Part shown: piece by piece, positions 46,555 to 56,705 of the stretch
How the letters are laid out: every line of letters begins with the position of its first letter
How positions within the stretch are numbered: position 1 is the stretch's first letter
NCBI RefSeq assembly: GCF_018294505.1
Contig: NC_057812.1
Location: forward strand, 61,326,013-61,390,012
Direction of reading: 5' to 3'
Source: Triticum aestivum
Lineage: Eukaryota; Streptophyta; Magnoliopsida; Poales; Poaceae
DNA: 64,000 nt
The notes under the pieces: model-generated
Seen by the model: the letters and a program-made list of their open reading frames with translations, nothing else
The model's database searches: none
Told to the model about the DNA's origin: nothing
Program-made: the position numbers and the translations under genes

Positions 46555-47094
46555 CCTTCTTATCTACCATGCATTTGGGGTAATTCCGCTACCAGTGACC
46601 GTTCCCCTTACAATAGAAGCACTTAGTCTCGGGTTTGGGTTCAACCTTGGGTTCCTTCACTGGAGCGGCAACTGGTTTGCCATCCATGAGGTTTCCCTTC
46701 TAGCCCTTGCCCTTCTTGAAACCAGTGGTCTTGTTCAACCATCAACACTTGATGCTCCTTCTTGATTTCTACCTTTTGCGGTCTTAAGCACCGCGAACAG
46801 CTCTGGGATCAACTCCATCCCTTGCATGTCATAGTTCATCATGAAGATCTAGTAGCTTAGTGATAGTGGCTATAGAACTCTATCAATCACTATCTTATCC
46901 AGAAGTTTAACTCCCACTTGATTTAAGTGATTGTAGCACCCAGACATTTTGAGGACATGCTCACTAGGTGAGCTATTCTCCTCCATCTTGTTGGCAAAAG
47001 AACTTGTCAGAGGTCTCACACCTCTCAACACGGGCATGAGCCTGAAATCCCAATTTGAGCTCTTGGAACATCTCATATGTTCTATGGCGTTCAA
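46555..47094 (-). pseudogene. gag fragment of element H with damaged zinc knuckle
   Basis: The frame 47094-46870 is gag (MRCSKSSNWDFRLMPVLRGV is shifted; FANKMEENSSPSEHVLKMSG is the recognisable block). Around 46570-46620 the CCHC knuckle reads CFYCKGNGHW, a TAG stop, then RNY where the last Cys should be, so the metal site is lost. Confidence 0.7.
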
Positions 47095-48663
47095 AACGTC
47101 ATTGGAATCCCGATTCTAAGCCGTAAAGTATGGTGCACTAAACTATCAAGTAGTCATCGGGATGTGTCTGTCAGGTGTTCACAACATCCACAGACGATGT
47201 TGTAGGGGTTTGCACATCGAGTGGTGCATCAAACACGTAAGCCTTCTGTGTAGCAGTGAGGACACTCCTCGAACTACGGACCTAGTCCGCATCATTGCTT
47301 ATAATATCTCTCGACTTAATCTTTCTCTAGGAACGTATTGAAACAGGGAGCTACAACGTGAGCTATTTATCTACAACATATTTGCAAAGACAATTTAGAC
47401 TATGTTCATGATAATTGAGTTCATCCAATCAAATTATTTAATGAACTCCCACTCAGATAGACATCCCTCTAGTCATCTAAGTGAAACATGATCCGAATCG
47501 ACTAGGTCGTGTCTGATCATCACGTGAGACGGACTAGTCATCAACGGTGAACATTTCATGTTGATCGTATCTTCTATAAGACTCATGTTCGACCTTTCGG
47601 TCTTCCGTGTTCCGAGGCCATGTCTGTACATGCTAGGCTCGTCAAGTCAACCTAAGTTTTTCCCATGTGTCCCGAGGCCATGTCTGTACATGCTAGGCTC
47701 ATCAACACCCATTGTATTCGAACGTTAGAATCTATCACACCCGATCATCACGTGGTGCTTCGAAACAACGAACCTTCGCAACGGTGCATAGTTAGGGGGA
47801 ACACTTTTCTTGAAATTTTAGTGAGGGATCATCTTATTTAAGCTACCATCGTTCTAAGCAAATAAGATGTAAAACATGATAAACATCACATGCAATCAAA
47901 TAGTGACATGATATGGCCAATATCATTTTGCTCCATTTGATCTCCATCTTCGGGGCTCCATGATCATTGTTGTCACCGGCATGACACCATGATCTCCATC
48001 ATCATGATCTCCATCATCGTGTCTTCTTGAAGTTGTCTCGACATCTATTACTTCTACTACTATGGCTAATGCTTTAGCAATAAAGTAAAGTAATTACATG
48101 ACGTTTATGTTGACACGCAGGTCATAAATAAATTAAGACAACTCCTATGGCTCCTGTCGGTTGTCATACTCATCGACATGCAAGTCGTGATTCCTATTAC
48201 AAGAACATGTTCAATCTCATACATCACATATATCATTCATCACATCCTTTTGGCCATATCACATCACAAGGCATATGCTGCAAAAACAAGTTAGACGTCC
48301 TCTAATTGTTGTTGCAAGTTTTTACGTGGCTGCTATATGTTTCTAGCAAGAACGTTTCTTACCTATGCGAAAACCACGACGTGATATGCCAATTTCTATT
48401 TACCCTTCATAAGGACCCTTTTCATCGAATCCGATCCGACTAAAGTGGGAGAGACAGACACCCGCTAGCCACCTTATGCAACTAGTGCATGTCAGTCAGT
48501 GGAACCAGTCTCACGTAAGAGTACGTGTAAGGTCGGTCCGGGCCGCTTCATCCCACGATGCCGCCGAATCAAGATAAGACTAGTAACAGCAAGTAAATTG
48601 ACAATATCGACGCCCACAACTACTTTGTGTTCTACTCGTGCATAGAAACTACGCATAGACCTA
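47095..48663 (-). other. 5' gag remnants and leader of element H
   Basis: No open frame. It includes a duplicated block of about 60 bases (CGAGGCCATGTCTGTACATG at about 47613 and 47672). A leader (48530-48663) is shared with element C. It corresponds to the start of gag plus the untranslated leader. Confidence 0.6.
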
Positions 48664-48676
48664 GCTCATGATGCCA
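48664..48676 (-). other. Primer-binding site of element H
   Basis: TGGCATCATGAGC on the minus strand beside the 5' LTR, a diverged initiator-Met tRNA site. Confidence 0.75.
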
Positions 48677-48677
48677 C

Positions 48678-50440
48678 TGTTGGGGATCGTCGTAGAAATT
48701 TAAAATTTTCTACGCATCACCAAGATCAATCTATGGAGTAATCTAGCAACGAGGGGAAGGGGAGTGCATCTACATACCCTTGTAGATCGCTAAGCAGAAG
48801 TGTTGCAAGAACGCGGATGAAGGATTCATACTCGTAGTGATTCACATCACGGTTGATTCCGATCTAAGCGCTGAACCACGGTGCCTCCGCGTTCAACACA
48901 CGTGCAGCCCGGTGACGTCTCCCACGCCTTGATCCAGCAAGGGGAGAAGGAGAGGTTGGGAAGACTCCGTCCAGCAGCAGCACGACGACATGGTGGTGGT
49001 GGAGGAGCGCGGAACTCCAGCAGGGCTTCGCCAAGCACTACGAGAGACGAGGAGGGAGAGGGGTAGGGCTGCGCCAAGAGGGAGATGATCTCGCGTGTGT
49101 TGCAGCCCCCAATACCTCAAGTATATATAAGGGAAGGGGAGGGGCGCCAAAACCCATCTAGGGTTGCAGCAGCCCCAAAACCCATCTAGGGTTGCGGCCA
49201 AGGGGGGAGAGAGGGGGGCGCACCTAGGGTGGGCCTTAAGGCCCATCTGGACCTAGGGTTTGCCCCCTCCCACTCTCTCTTGCGCCTTGGGCCTTGGTGG
49301 GAGGCGCCCCAGCCCACCTAGGGGCTGGTCCCTTCCCACTATTGGCCCATGTAGGCCTCCGGGGCTGGTGGCCCCACCTGGTGGACCCCCGGACCCCTCC
49401 GGTGGTCCCAGTACACTACCGGTGATGCCCGGAACACTTCCGGTGGCCAAAACCATACTTCCTATATATCAATCTTTACCTCCGGACCATTCCGGAACTC
49501 CTCGTGACGTCCGGGATCTCATCCGGGACTCCAAACAACATTCGGTAACCGCGTACATACTTTCCCTATAACCCTGGCGTCATCGAACCTTAAGTGTGTA
49601 GACCCTACGGGCTCGGGAGTCATGCAGACATGGCCGAGACAACTCTCCGGTCAATAACCAACAGCGGGATCTAGATACCCATGTTGGCTCCTACAGGTTC
49701 CACGATGATCTCATCGGATGAACCACGATGTCAAGGATTCAATCAATCCTGTATACAATTCCCTTTGTCAATCGGTACGATACTTGCCCAAGATTCGATC
49801 GTCGGTATCCCGATACCTTGTTCAATCTCGTTACCGGCAAGTCTCTTTACTCGTTCCGTAACACATCATCCTGTAATCAACTCCTTGGTCACATTGTGCA
49901 CATTATGGTGATGTCCTAGCGAGTGGGCCCAGAGATACCTCTCCGTTACACGGAGTGACAAATCCCAGTCTCGACTCGTGCCAACCCAACAGACACTTTC
50001 AGAGATACCTGTAGTGAACCTTTATAGCCACCCAGTTATGTTGTGACGTTTGGCACACCCAAAGCACTCCTACGGTATCCGGGAGTTGCACAATCTCATG
50101 GTCTAAGGAAATGATACTTGACATTAGAAAAGCTTTAGCAAACGAACTACATGATCTTGTGCTAGGCTTAGGATTGGGTCTTGTCCATCACATCATTCTC
50201 TTAATGATGTGATCCCGTTATCAACGACATCCAATGTCCATGGTTAGGAAACTGTAACCATCTATTGATCAATGAGCTAGTCAACTAGAGGCTTACTAGG
50301 GACATGGTGTTGTTATGTATCCACACATGTATCTGAGTTTCCTATGAATACAATTCTAGCATGGATAATAAACGATTATCATGAACAAGGAAATATAATA
50401 ATAACCAATTTATTATTGCCTCTAGGGCATATTTCCAACA
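48678..50440 (-). repeat. 5' LTR of element H
   Basis: 1763 bases with canonical ends (TGTTGGGGATCG at 48678, TTTCCAACA at 50440). TATA box TTATATATAC on the minus strand at 49121-49130. Parallel plus-strand frames near 49260 and 42383 are chance ORFs conserved only because both LTRs share the sequence. Confidence 0.93.
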
Positions 50441-50445
50441 GAATA
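50441..50445. repeat. Target-site duplication of element H, right copy (GAATA)
   Basis: Exact match to 41781-41785. Confidence 0.95.
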
Positions 50446-50549
50446 TTCATATCACAATTAAGAAGATTTGCATTGAAATTATGCCAAGTAGCACTCCGCA
50501 TCAAAAATTCTCTTTTTATCATTTACCTACTCGAGGACGAGCAGGAATT

Positions 50550-50564
50550 AAGCTTGGGGATGCA
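50550..50564 (+). other. Polypurine tract of element G
   Basis: AAGCTTGGGGATGCA immediately before the 3' LTR start at 50565. Confidence 0.85.
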
Positions 50565-51838
50565 TGATACGTCTCCAACGTATCTATAATTTTAGATTGC
50601 TCCATGCTATATTATCTATTGTTTTGGACTATATTGGGCTTTATTTTCCACTTTTATATTATTTTGGGGACTAACCTATTAACCGGAGGCCCAGCCCAGA
50701 ATTGCTTTTTTTGCCTATTTTAGTGTTTCGGAGAAACAGAATATCAAACGGGGTCCAAACGGAATAAAATCTTTGGGAACGTGATTTTCTCACCGAACAT
50801 GATCCAGGAGACTTGGACCCTACTCCAGGGAGTCAAAGAGGAGGTCACGACGGTGGGGGGCGCCCCCCTAGGGCGCACCCCCTGCCTCGTGGGCCCCTCG
50901 GTGCTCCACCGATGCACTCCTTCCTCCTATATATACACACGTACCCCCAAACGATCAGAACGAGAGCCAAAACCCTAATTCCACCGCCGCAACTTTCTGT
51001 ATCCACGAGATCCCATCTTGGGGCCTGTTCTGCAGCTCCGCCGGAAGAGGGTCGTCATCACGGAGGGTTTCTACATCAACCTAGCCCTTCCGATGAAGTG
51101 TGAGTAGTTTACCTCAGACCTTCGGGTCCATAGTTAGTAGCTAGATGGCTTCTTCTCTCTCTTTGAATCTCAATACAAAGTTCTCCCCCACTCTTGTGGA
51201 GATCTATTCGATGTAATCTTCTTTTTGCGGTGTGTTTGTTGAGACCGAGAAATTGTTGGTTTATGATCAAGTCTATCTATGAATAATATTTGAATCTTCT
51301 CTGAATTCTTTTATGTATGATTGGTTATCTTTGCAAGTCTCTTCGAATTATCCGTTTGGTTTGGCCTACTAGATTGGTAGTTCTTGCCATGGGAGAAGTG
51401 CTTAGCTTTGGGTTCGATCTTGCGGTGTCCTTTCCTAGTGATAGAAGGGGCAGCAAGGCACGTATTGCATCGTTGCCATCGAGGATAACAAGATGGGATT
51501 TATTTCATATTGCATGAATTTATCTCTCTACATCATGTCATCTTGCTTAAGGCGTTACTCTGTTTTTAACTTAATACTTTAGATGCATGCTGGATAGCGG
51601 TCGATGAGTGGAGTAATAGTAGTAGATGCAGAATTGTTTCGATCTACTTGTCACGGACGTGATGCCTATATACATGATCATGCCTAGATATTCTCATAAC
51701 TATGCTCAATTCTGTCAGTAATTTGTTCACCCACCATAGAATACTTATGCTCTTGAGAGAAGCCACTAGTGAAACCTATGGCCCATGGCTTTGCTTTTTT
51801 ACTTTTCCTTTACTTTTTACTTTGCATCTTTTCATCCA
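50565..51838 (+). repeat. 3' LTR of element G (tail missing)
   Basis: 1274 bases from TGATACGTCTCC. It includes the TATA box (50928-50935) and the middle part lost from the 5' LTR, but lacks the tail found at 36635-36761. It stops at 51838 next to sequence of element F. Confidence 0.85.
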
Positions 51839-52160
51839 CTCGACCAGGGCGGACCGGTCGAATGGGATCTGAACCAGTGGGGGCACGACAAGTGCACCCA
51901 CTGGGTGTAGTCCCTGAGACCACGGTCGACTGCTGGCAGTCGGCCGGGGTCTGAATAGTTCTTTTTTACTTGATCCGGGCGGACCGGTCGAGTTGGGTCT
52001 TAATCAGGGGCATGCCAAGTGCACCCGCTCGGTGTACTCCCGGAGACCGCAGTCAACTGCGTGCGGTCGGCTGGGGTCTAAGTGAACTCTTTAAGTTTTA
52101 TCCACTCAAAAGTAAACAACCTTTGATCTTGTCTATTGACGCGTCTTTTGCCTTCTGCAG
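51839..52160 (+). repeat. 130-base duplication in an intron-like part of the antisense gene of F
   Basis: Two diverged copies, with GGGCGGACCGGTCGA at 51847 and 51977 (spacing 130). The second copy ends about 52085. The stretch ends in a polypyrimidine tract and splice acceptor CTTCTGCAG at 52160. Confidence 0.75.
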
Positions 52161-53207
52161 AAGTCTTGTACTCTCATTTCCAAGTTTGCTGAACTTGAGG
52201 AGAAGCAGAGGCAACTCAACCTCGACTTGGAATTGGCCCAGCAGAATCTGAAGAAAGCTCAAGATGAAGCTGCTGGTATGGAAGGTAACTGCCTGTCGAC
52301 TGTATTTTTAAAACATTTCTTCGAACTCTTGTCTGATCCGATTGCTTCTTTTGGCAGAGAAAATGAAGTTGGCTCTGGAGAAGAAGGACTTGGACCTCGC
52401 CGCTGCTAAGAAGGAAGCCCAAGATAAAACTACCCTTGCTGACCAAAAGCTGTCTTTAGTCGGAGCGCTGGAAGGGGAGGTGAACAAGCTGAAGTCCTGC
52501 CTCAATGAATCTAACCGAGAAGTGACTCGTCTGAAGAAAGACAAACTTATCTTGAATGAAAAACTGGAGTCTGTGGTCCACAAGAGGAACGACATGGAAG
52601 CTTATCTGAGGACTCTTGCCAAGAAGCTCTATCTCATGCTGGAAGGTACTCCTTTTAAACCTACTGTGTTGATGTTTGCAAATGAATCTTGTCCGGTCGA
52701 CTCGCTAATTTTTTGACTGCAGAATTCTGCCAAGACTTTGACAAGGAAACTGGAAGGGTCGAGACGGGTCTGGACCCTATCGCTTCTCCAGTTTGCGACG
52801 AAACTGCAATGAACGTGCTCTGACTGTAGTCTTGTGTCGCCGGCGTCACAAGCTACCTCGCACATCTGAAGGAGGCAGTCTCACGAGTCGACTCATTGCT
52901 CTGGCCAAGGGCAACGCTTCAAAATGACCTAGAATCCCTGATGGCTCGACTCAACGAGATCCCTGACCGAGTGCAAGAATGGAAGAAGTCCTCCGCTCGG
53001 TGTGGTGCTGACGTGGCGTTGTCCTTGGTGCGAGTCCACTGCAAGGAAGCTCGTGAAGACAAGCTGGCGGCGATCAAGGTTGCTAACACCAAAAGGCATG
53101 ACTTCTAGTCCTTCATGGAGACTTTTATCGCTGCTGCCACTCGGATCGCGGATGGGATTGACTTGGACGAATTCGTCAAGCCTGCCAGCCCTCCTCCTGC
53201 TGAGTGA
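52161..53207 (+). pseudogene. Antisense ORF of element F, 3' exons (coiled coil)
   Basis: Three exons with good splice signals and compatible phases: 52161-52284 (acceptor CTGCAG, donor AAG/GTAACT), 52358-52645 (acceptor TTGGCAG, donor AAG/GTACTC) and 52723-53207 (acceptor CTGCAG). The product is a long coiled coil (KKEAQDKTTLADQKLSLVG) followed by a conserved C-terminal domain (EWKKSSARCGADVALSLVRV, ATRIADGIDLDEF). Premature stops at 52821-52823, 52827-52829 and 53106-53108 disable it; the natural stop is TGA 53205-53207. This kind of protein accompanies grass Tat elements in antisense; its role is unknown. Confidence 0.75.
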
Positions 53208-53429
53208 ACAAACTTATGAGACTTGAATCTGCCTTAAATTTGCCTCGGAATGCCGAGTGATTGTTGTAACCGTTAAAATCCTTTGGGCTTGATGCTCGAA
53301 TACTTTTGATTTGCTGCTTGGAACTTTAGGATTTATCTGAATTTGGTTTATTTCCGAATATGCTTGCGTTTTGCCATCAAGTGGACTTTGTTCTTTGCTC
53401 GGAATAATCTTTGCGCTGGAGATGCAGCT
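53208..53429. other. 3' flank of the antisense gene, no feature
   Basis: AT-richer sequence between the antisense stop and the first tandem array. It probably holds the polyadenylation region; I see nothing else. Confidence 0.4.
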
Positions 53430-53815
53430 CTGAGGTGGTGACTCCAGTCAACCTGCGCTTCGTCGTCCTTGCAGATAGGGATGGAGCGCACATTGTACTT
53501 GTGGCGTAGCCCTGAAGGAGAAGGTTGCAGTCGACCTGCACCTCGTCGTCCTTGCGGATAGAGATGGAGTGCACATTGTACTTGTGGCATAGCTCCGAAG
53601 GAGAAGGTTGCAGTCGACCTGCACCTCGTCGTCCTTGCGGATAGAGATGGAGCGCACATTGTACTTGTGGCATAGCTCCGAAGGACAAGGTTGCAGTCGA
53701 CCTGCACCTTGTCGTCCTTGCGGATAGAGATGGAGCGCACATTGTACTTGTGGCGTGGCTCCGAAGGAGAAGGTTGCAGTCGACCTGCGCCTCGTCATCC
53801 TTGCGGATGGGGGTG
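53430..53815. repeat. 83-base tandem repeat, four to five copies
   Basis: The CGTCGTCCTTGC landmark recurs at 53461, 53544, 53627, 53710 and 53793, exactly 83 apart. As 83 is not a multiple of three, the minus-strand frames that cross it are repeats in three frames and not a protein. Confidence 0.92.
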
Positions 53816-53823
53816 TGTTTCGA

Positions 53824-54855
53824 ACTTAGGCGAGTACCGGACTGCAGCTAAGCCCCCGAGTGGGAGGGCTGCTCTCCACTTGGTAGGATTTTTCATACTT
53901 AGGCAAGTACTGGACTGCAGCTAAGCCCTCGAGTGGGAGGATTGCTCACCACTCGGTAGGATTTTACAAACTTAGGCGAGTACTAGACTGCAGCTAAGCC
54001 CCCGAGTGGGAGAACATAGGCGAGTGACGGACTGCAGCTAAGCCCCTGAGTGGGAGGATTGCTCACCACTCGATAGGATTTTACAAACTTAGGCGAGTAC
54101 TGGACTGCAGCTAAACCTCTGGGTGGGATAACTTAGGCGAGTGCCAACTGCAGCTAAGCCCCCCGAGTGGGAGGATTGCTCACCACTCGGTAGGATTTTA
54201 CAAACTTAGGCGAGTACTGGACTGCAGCTAAGCCTCCGAGTGGGCGAACTTAGGCGAGTGCCGGACTGCAGCTAAGCCCCCGAGTGGGAGGATTGCTCAC
54301 CACTCAGTAGGATTTTACAAACTTAGGCGAGTACTGGACCACAGCTAAGCCCCCGAGTGGGAGGATTTCTCACCACTCAGTAGGATTTTACAAACTTAGG
54401 CGAGTACTGGACTACAGCTAAGGCTCTGAGTGGGAGAACTTAGGCGAGTGCCGGACTGCAGCTAAGCCCCCGAGTGGGAGGATCGCTCACCACTCGGTAG
54501 GAGTTTACAAACTTAGGCGAGTACTGGACTGCAGCTAAGCCTCCGAGTGGGAGAACTTAGGCGAGTGCCGGACTACAGCTAAGCCCCCGAGTGGGAGGAT
54601 TGCTCACCACTCGGTAGGATTTTATAAACTTAGGCGAGTACTGGACTATAGCTAAGCCTCCGAGTGGGAGAACTTAGGCGAGTGCTAGACTGCAGCTAAG
54701 CCCCCGAGTGGGAGGATCGCTCACCACTCGATAGGATTTTCTTTCGAGCTTAGGTGAAATGGATTCGCGACTAAGACTCCCGAGTGAGAGGCTTGCTCAT
54801 CACTCGGTAGGATTTTCTTTTGAACTTAGGCGAAACGGATTCGTGAATAAGCCTA
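53824..54855. repeat. Composite minisatellite of element F (44- and 74-base units)
   Basis: About 17 copies of the CTTAGGCGAGT landmark, spaced mostly 74 and 44 bases in alternation, a 118-base higher-order unit. Units share CTGCAGCTAAGCCCCCGAGT; the longer type adds CTCACCACTCGGTAGGATTT. It lies between the convergent ends of the antisense gene and pol. Confidence 0.93.
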
Positions 54856-55011
54856 CCCACTGCGGGATTTCGGAGGTAAATAAAAACAACAACAATCATG
54901 CGAGAAGACTGAAAAGCTCTTGTCTTAGACGGATAAATTACAAAGGTACTTCTTATTACATTTTATTCGAACGAGTGCTTAAGTATAAAAGAGGCGGAGC
55001 AGCTCCGCGTT

Positions 55012-56700
55012 CTAGGCCCGTGGCTCGTCCTTCTGATGCTCAACACTGTAAAGATGGTATGCTCCATTGTGCAGAACTTTGGTGATGATGAAGGGGGCTT
55101 CCCAAGCCGGGGTGAGCTTGTGTGGTTTCTGTTGATACACTCGAAGAACCAGGTCTCCCTCTTGAAAGGTTCGGCCCCTCACGTTCCTGGCATGGAACCG
55201 ATGCAAGTCTTGCTGATAAATGGTCGACGGGATCAAGGCCATCTATCTTTCCTCCTCTAAGAGATCGACTGAATCCTGCCAGGCCTGCTCTGCTTCTTCT
55301 TTAGAGAAGAGCTCGACTCAGGGTGCATTGTGGAGCAGGTCACTTGGTAGAACAACTTGGGCTCCATAGAACAAGAAGAAAGGAGTTTGTCTAGTCGACC
55401 GATAGGGACTAGTCCTCAAACCCCACAGAACTAACGAAAGTTCATCGACCCAAGCACCTGCTGCGTGTTTGAGATCACGCATCAGTCGGGGTTTCAATCC
55501 TTTGAGAATTAGGCCATTGGCTCTTTCTGCTTGTCCGTCCGACTGCGGGTGAGCGACTAAAGCATAGTCGACTCGTGTGCCTTGAGAAGCGCAGAAAGCT
55601 CTAAACTCATCAAAATCGAAGTTTGACCCGTTGTCTGTGATGATGCTGTGTGTAACTCCATATCTAAATGTCAATTCTCTGACAAAACTGACAGCTGTGC
55701 TGGCCTCAAGGTTCTTGATAGGTTTAGCTTCGATCCATTTGGTAAACTTGTCGACTGCTACGAGCACATGAGTGAATCCGCTCCTACCAGTTCTCAGTGG
55801 TCCAACCATATCCAATCCCCAAACAGGAAAGGGCCATACGAGGGGAATGGTCTTCAGGGCTGACGCTGGCTTGTGAGACATGTCAGAGTAAAACTGGCAG
55901 CCTTCACATCTGTCGACTATATCTTTCGCCATTTCATTTGCTCGTGGCCAATAGAATCCGGCTCGGTATGCTTTAGCCACGATGGACCGCGAGGACGCAT
56001 GGTGACCACAGGTCCCCGAGTGGATGTCGTTGAGGATCATTCGACCTTCTTCTGGCGTTATGCATTTCTGACCGACTCCAGTCACGCTTTCCCTGAACAG
56101 TTGTCCTCTTATCACAGTAAAGGCCTTGGATCGAAGGACGATCTGTCGAGCCTCTTCCTCGTCCTCTGGGAGTTCTTTCCTAAGGATGTACGCAATGTAT
56201 GGCATTGTCCAGTTGGGAGTAATGGCCAGGACCTCCTTGATCAGGTTGACCATGGCTGGGACCTCGACTTCAGTCGGATCTGTGGTGCTCCTAGGCTGCG
56301 GGGGCTCTTTAGTAAAAGGATCTTCCTGAACTGTCGGTGTGTGAATATGCTCCAAAAACACATTGCTAGGAATGGCTTCTCTCTTGGAACCTATCTTTGC
56401 CAAGTCATCGGCTGCTTGATTTTTTAGTCGGGGTATGTGATGGAGCTCTAACCCCTCAAACTTCTTTTCCAACTTCCTCACCGCGTTGCAGTAACCAGTC
56501 ATGGCTGGGCTTCTGACGTCCCACTCCTTCATCACTTGATTGACTACCAAATCTGAGTCGCTGTAGACCATGAGGCGACGGACGCTGAGTGAAATGGCCA
56601 TACGCAACCCATACAGGAGTGCTTCATATTCAGCTTCATTATTGGAGGAATCAAAGTGAATCTAGAGGACATATCTGAGCTTTTCTCCTCGGGCAGATAC
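55012..56700 (-). pseudogene. Second RNase H and integrase of element F
   Basis: Right after solo LTR I the frame resumes the second (archaeal-like) RNase [25 protein letters not shown] and NQAADDLAK carry its acidic residues. Integrase follows, with the zinc finger (CGHHASSRS to RCEGCQFY), then D, D and E in [16 protein letters not shown] and [10 protein letters not shown]. The C terminus has GDLVLRVYQQKPHKL. Stops interrupt it at 56662-56664 (Gln expected), 55318-55320 (Arg expected) and 55243-55245; the natural end is near 55012. The dual RNase H order is diagnostic for Tat elements. Confidence 0.9.
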
Positions 56701-56705
56701 CAGAA
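56701..56705. repeat. Target-site duplication of solo LTR I, left copy (CAGAA)
   Basis: Matches 61489-61493. The RNase H frame continues across the pair. Confidence 0.95.

Larger units (their letters stand above)
41786..50440 (-). mobile_element. Element H: Angela/BARE-type Copia LTR retrotransposon
   Basis: A complete 8.65 kb insertion on the minus strand with LTRs 48678-50440 (5') and 41786-43563 (3'), GAATA target-site duplications, an initiator-Met-like primer site and decayed gag, PR, INT and RT in Copia order. LTR divergence is about 4.6% over about 520 compared bases. The minus-strand LTR start TGTTGGAAATATGCCC is the signature of the wheat/barley BARE-WIS-Angela group (from memory). 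Confidence 0.93.
36091..51838 (+). mobile_element. Element G: gag-protease-only Gypsy element (same LTR family as D)
   Basis: A plus-strand element with a rearranged 5' LTR (36091-36761), tRNA-Asp primer-binding site, gag, protease and a long non-coding stretch holding Copia element H, then a polypurine tract and a 3' LTR lacking its tail (50565-51838). There is no RT, RNase H or integrase, so it is a non-autonomous Gypsy element by design or deletion. LTR heads differ by about 5-6% over 545 bases. It sits in the first exon of the antisense gene of F. Confidence 0.85.

Noticed and set aside
53348..53798. Minus-strand repetitive proteins of 116-130 codons
   Set aside because: The 83-base unit is not a multiple of three, so the frames read the same repeat in different phases.
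53824..54855. CRISPR-like array
   Set aside because: Units are adjacent diverged tandem repeats without unique spacers, in a plant retrotransposon.
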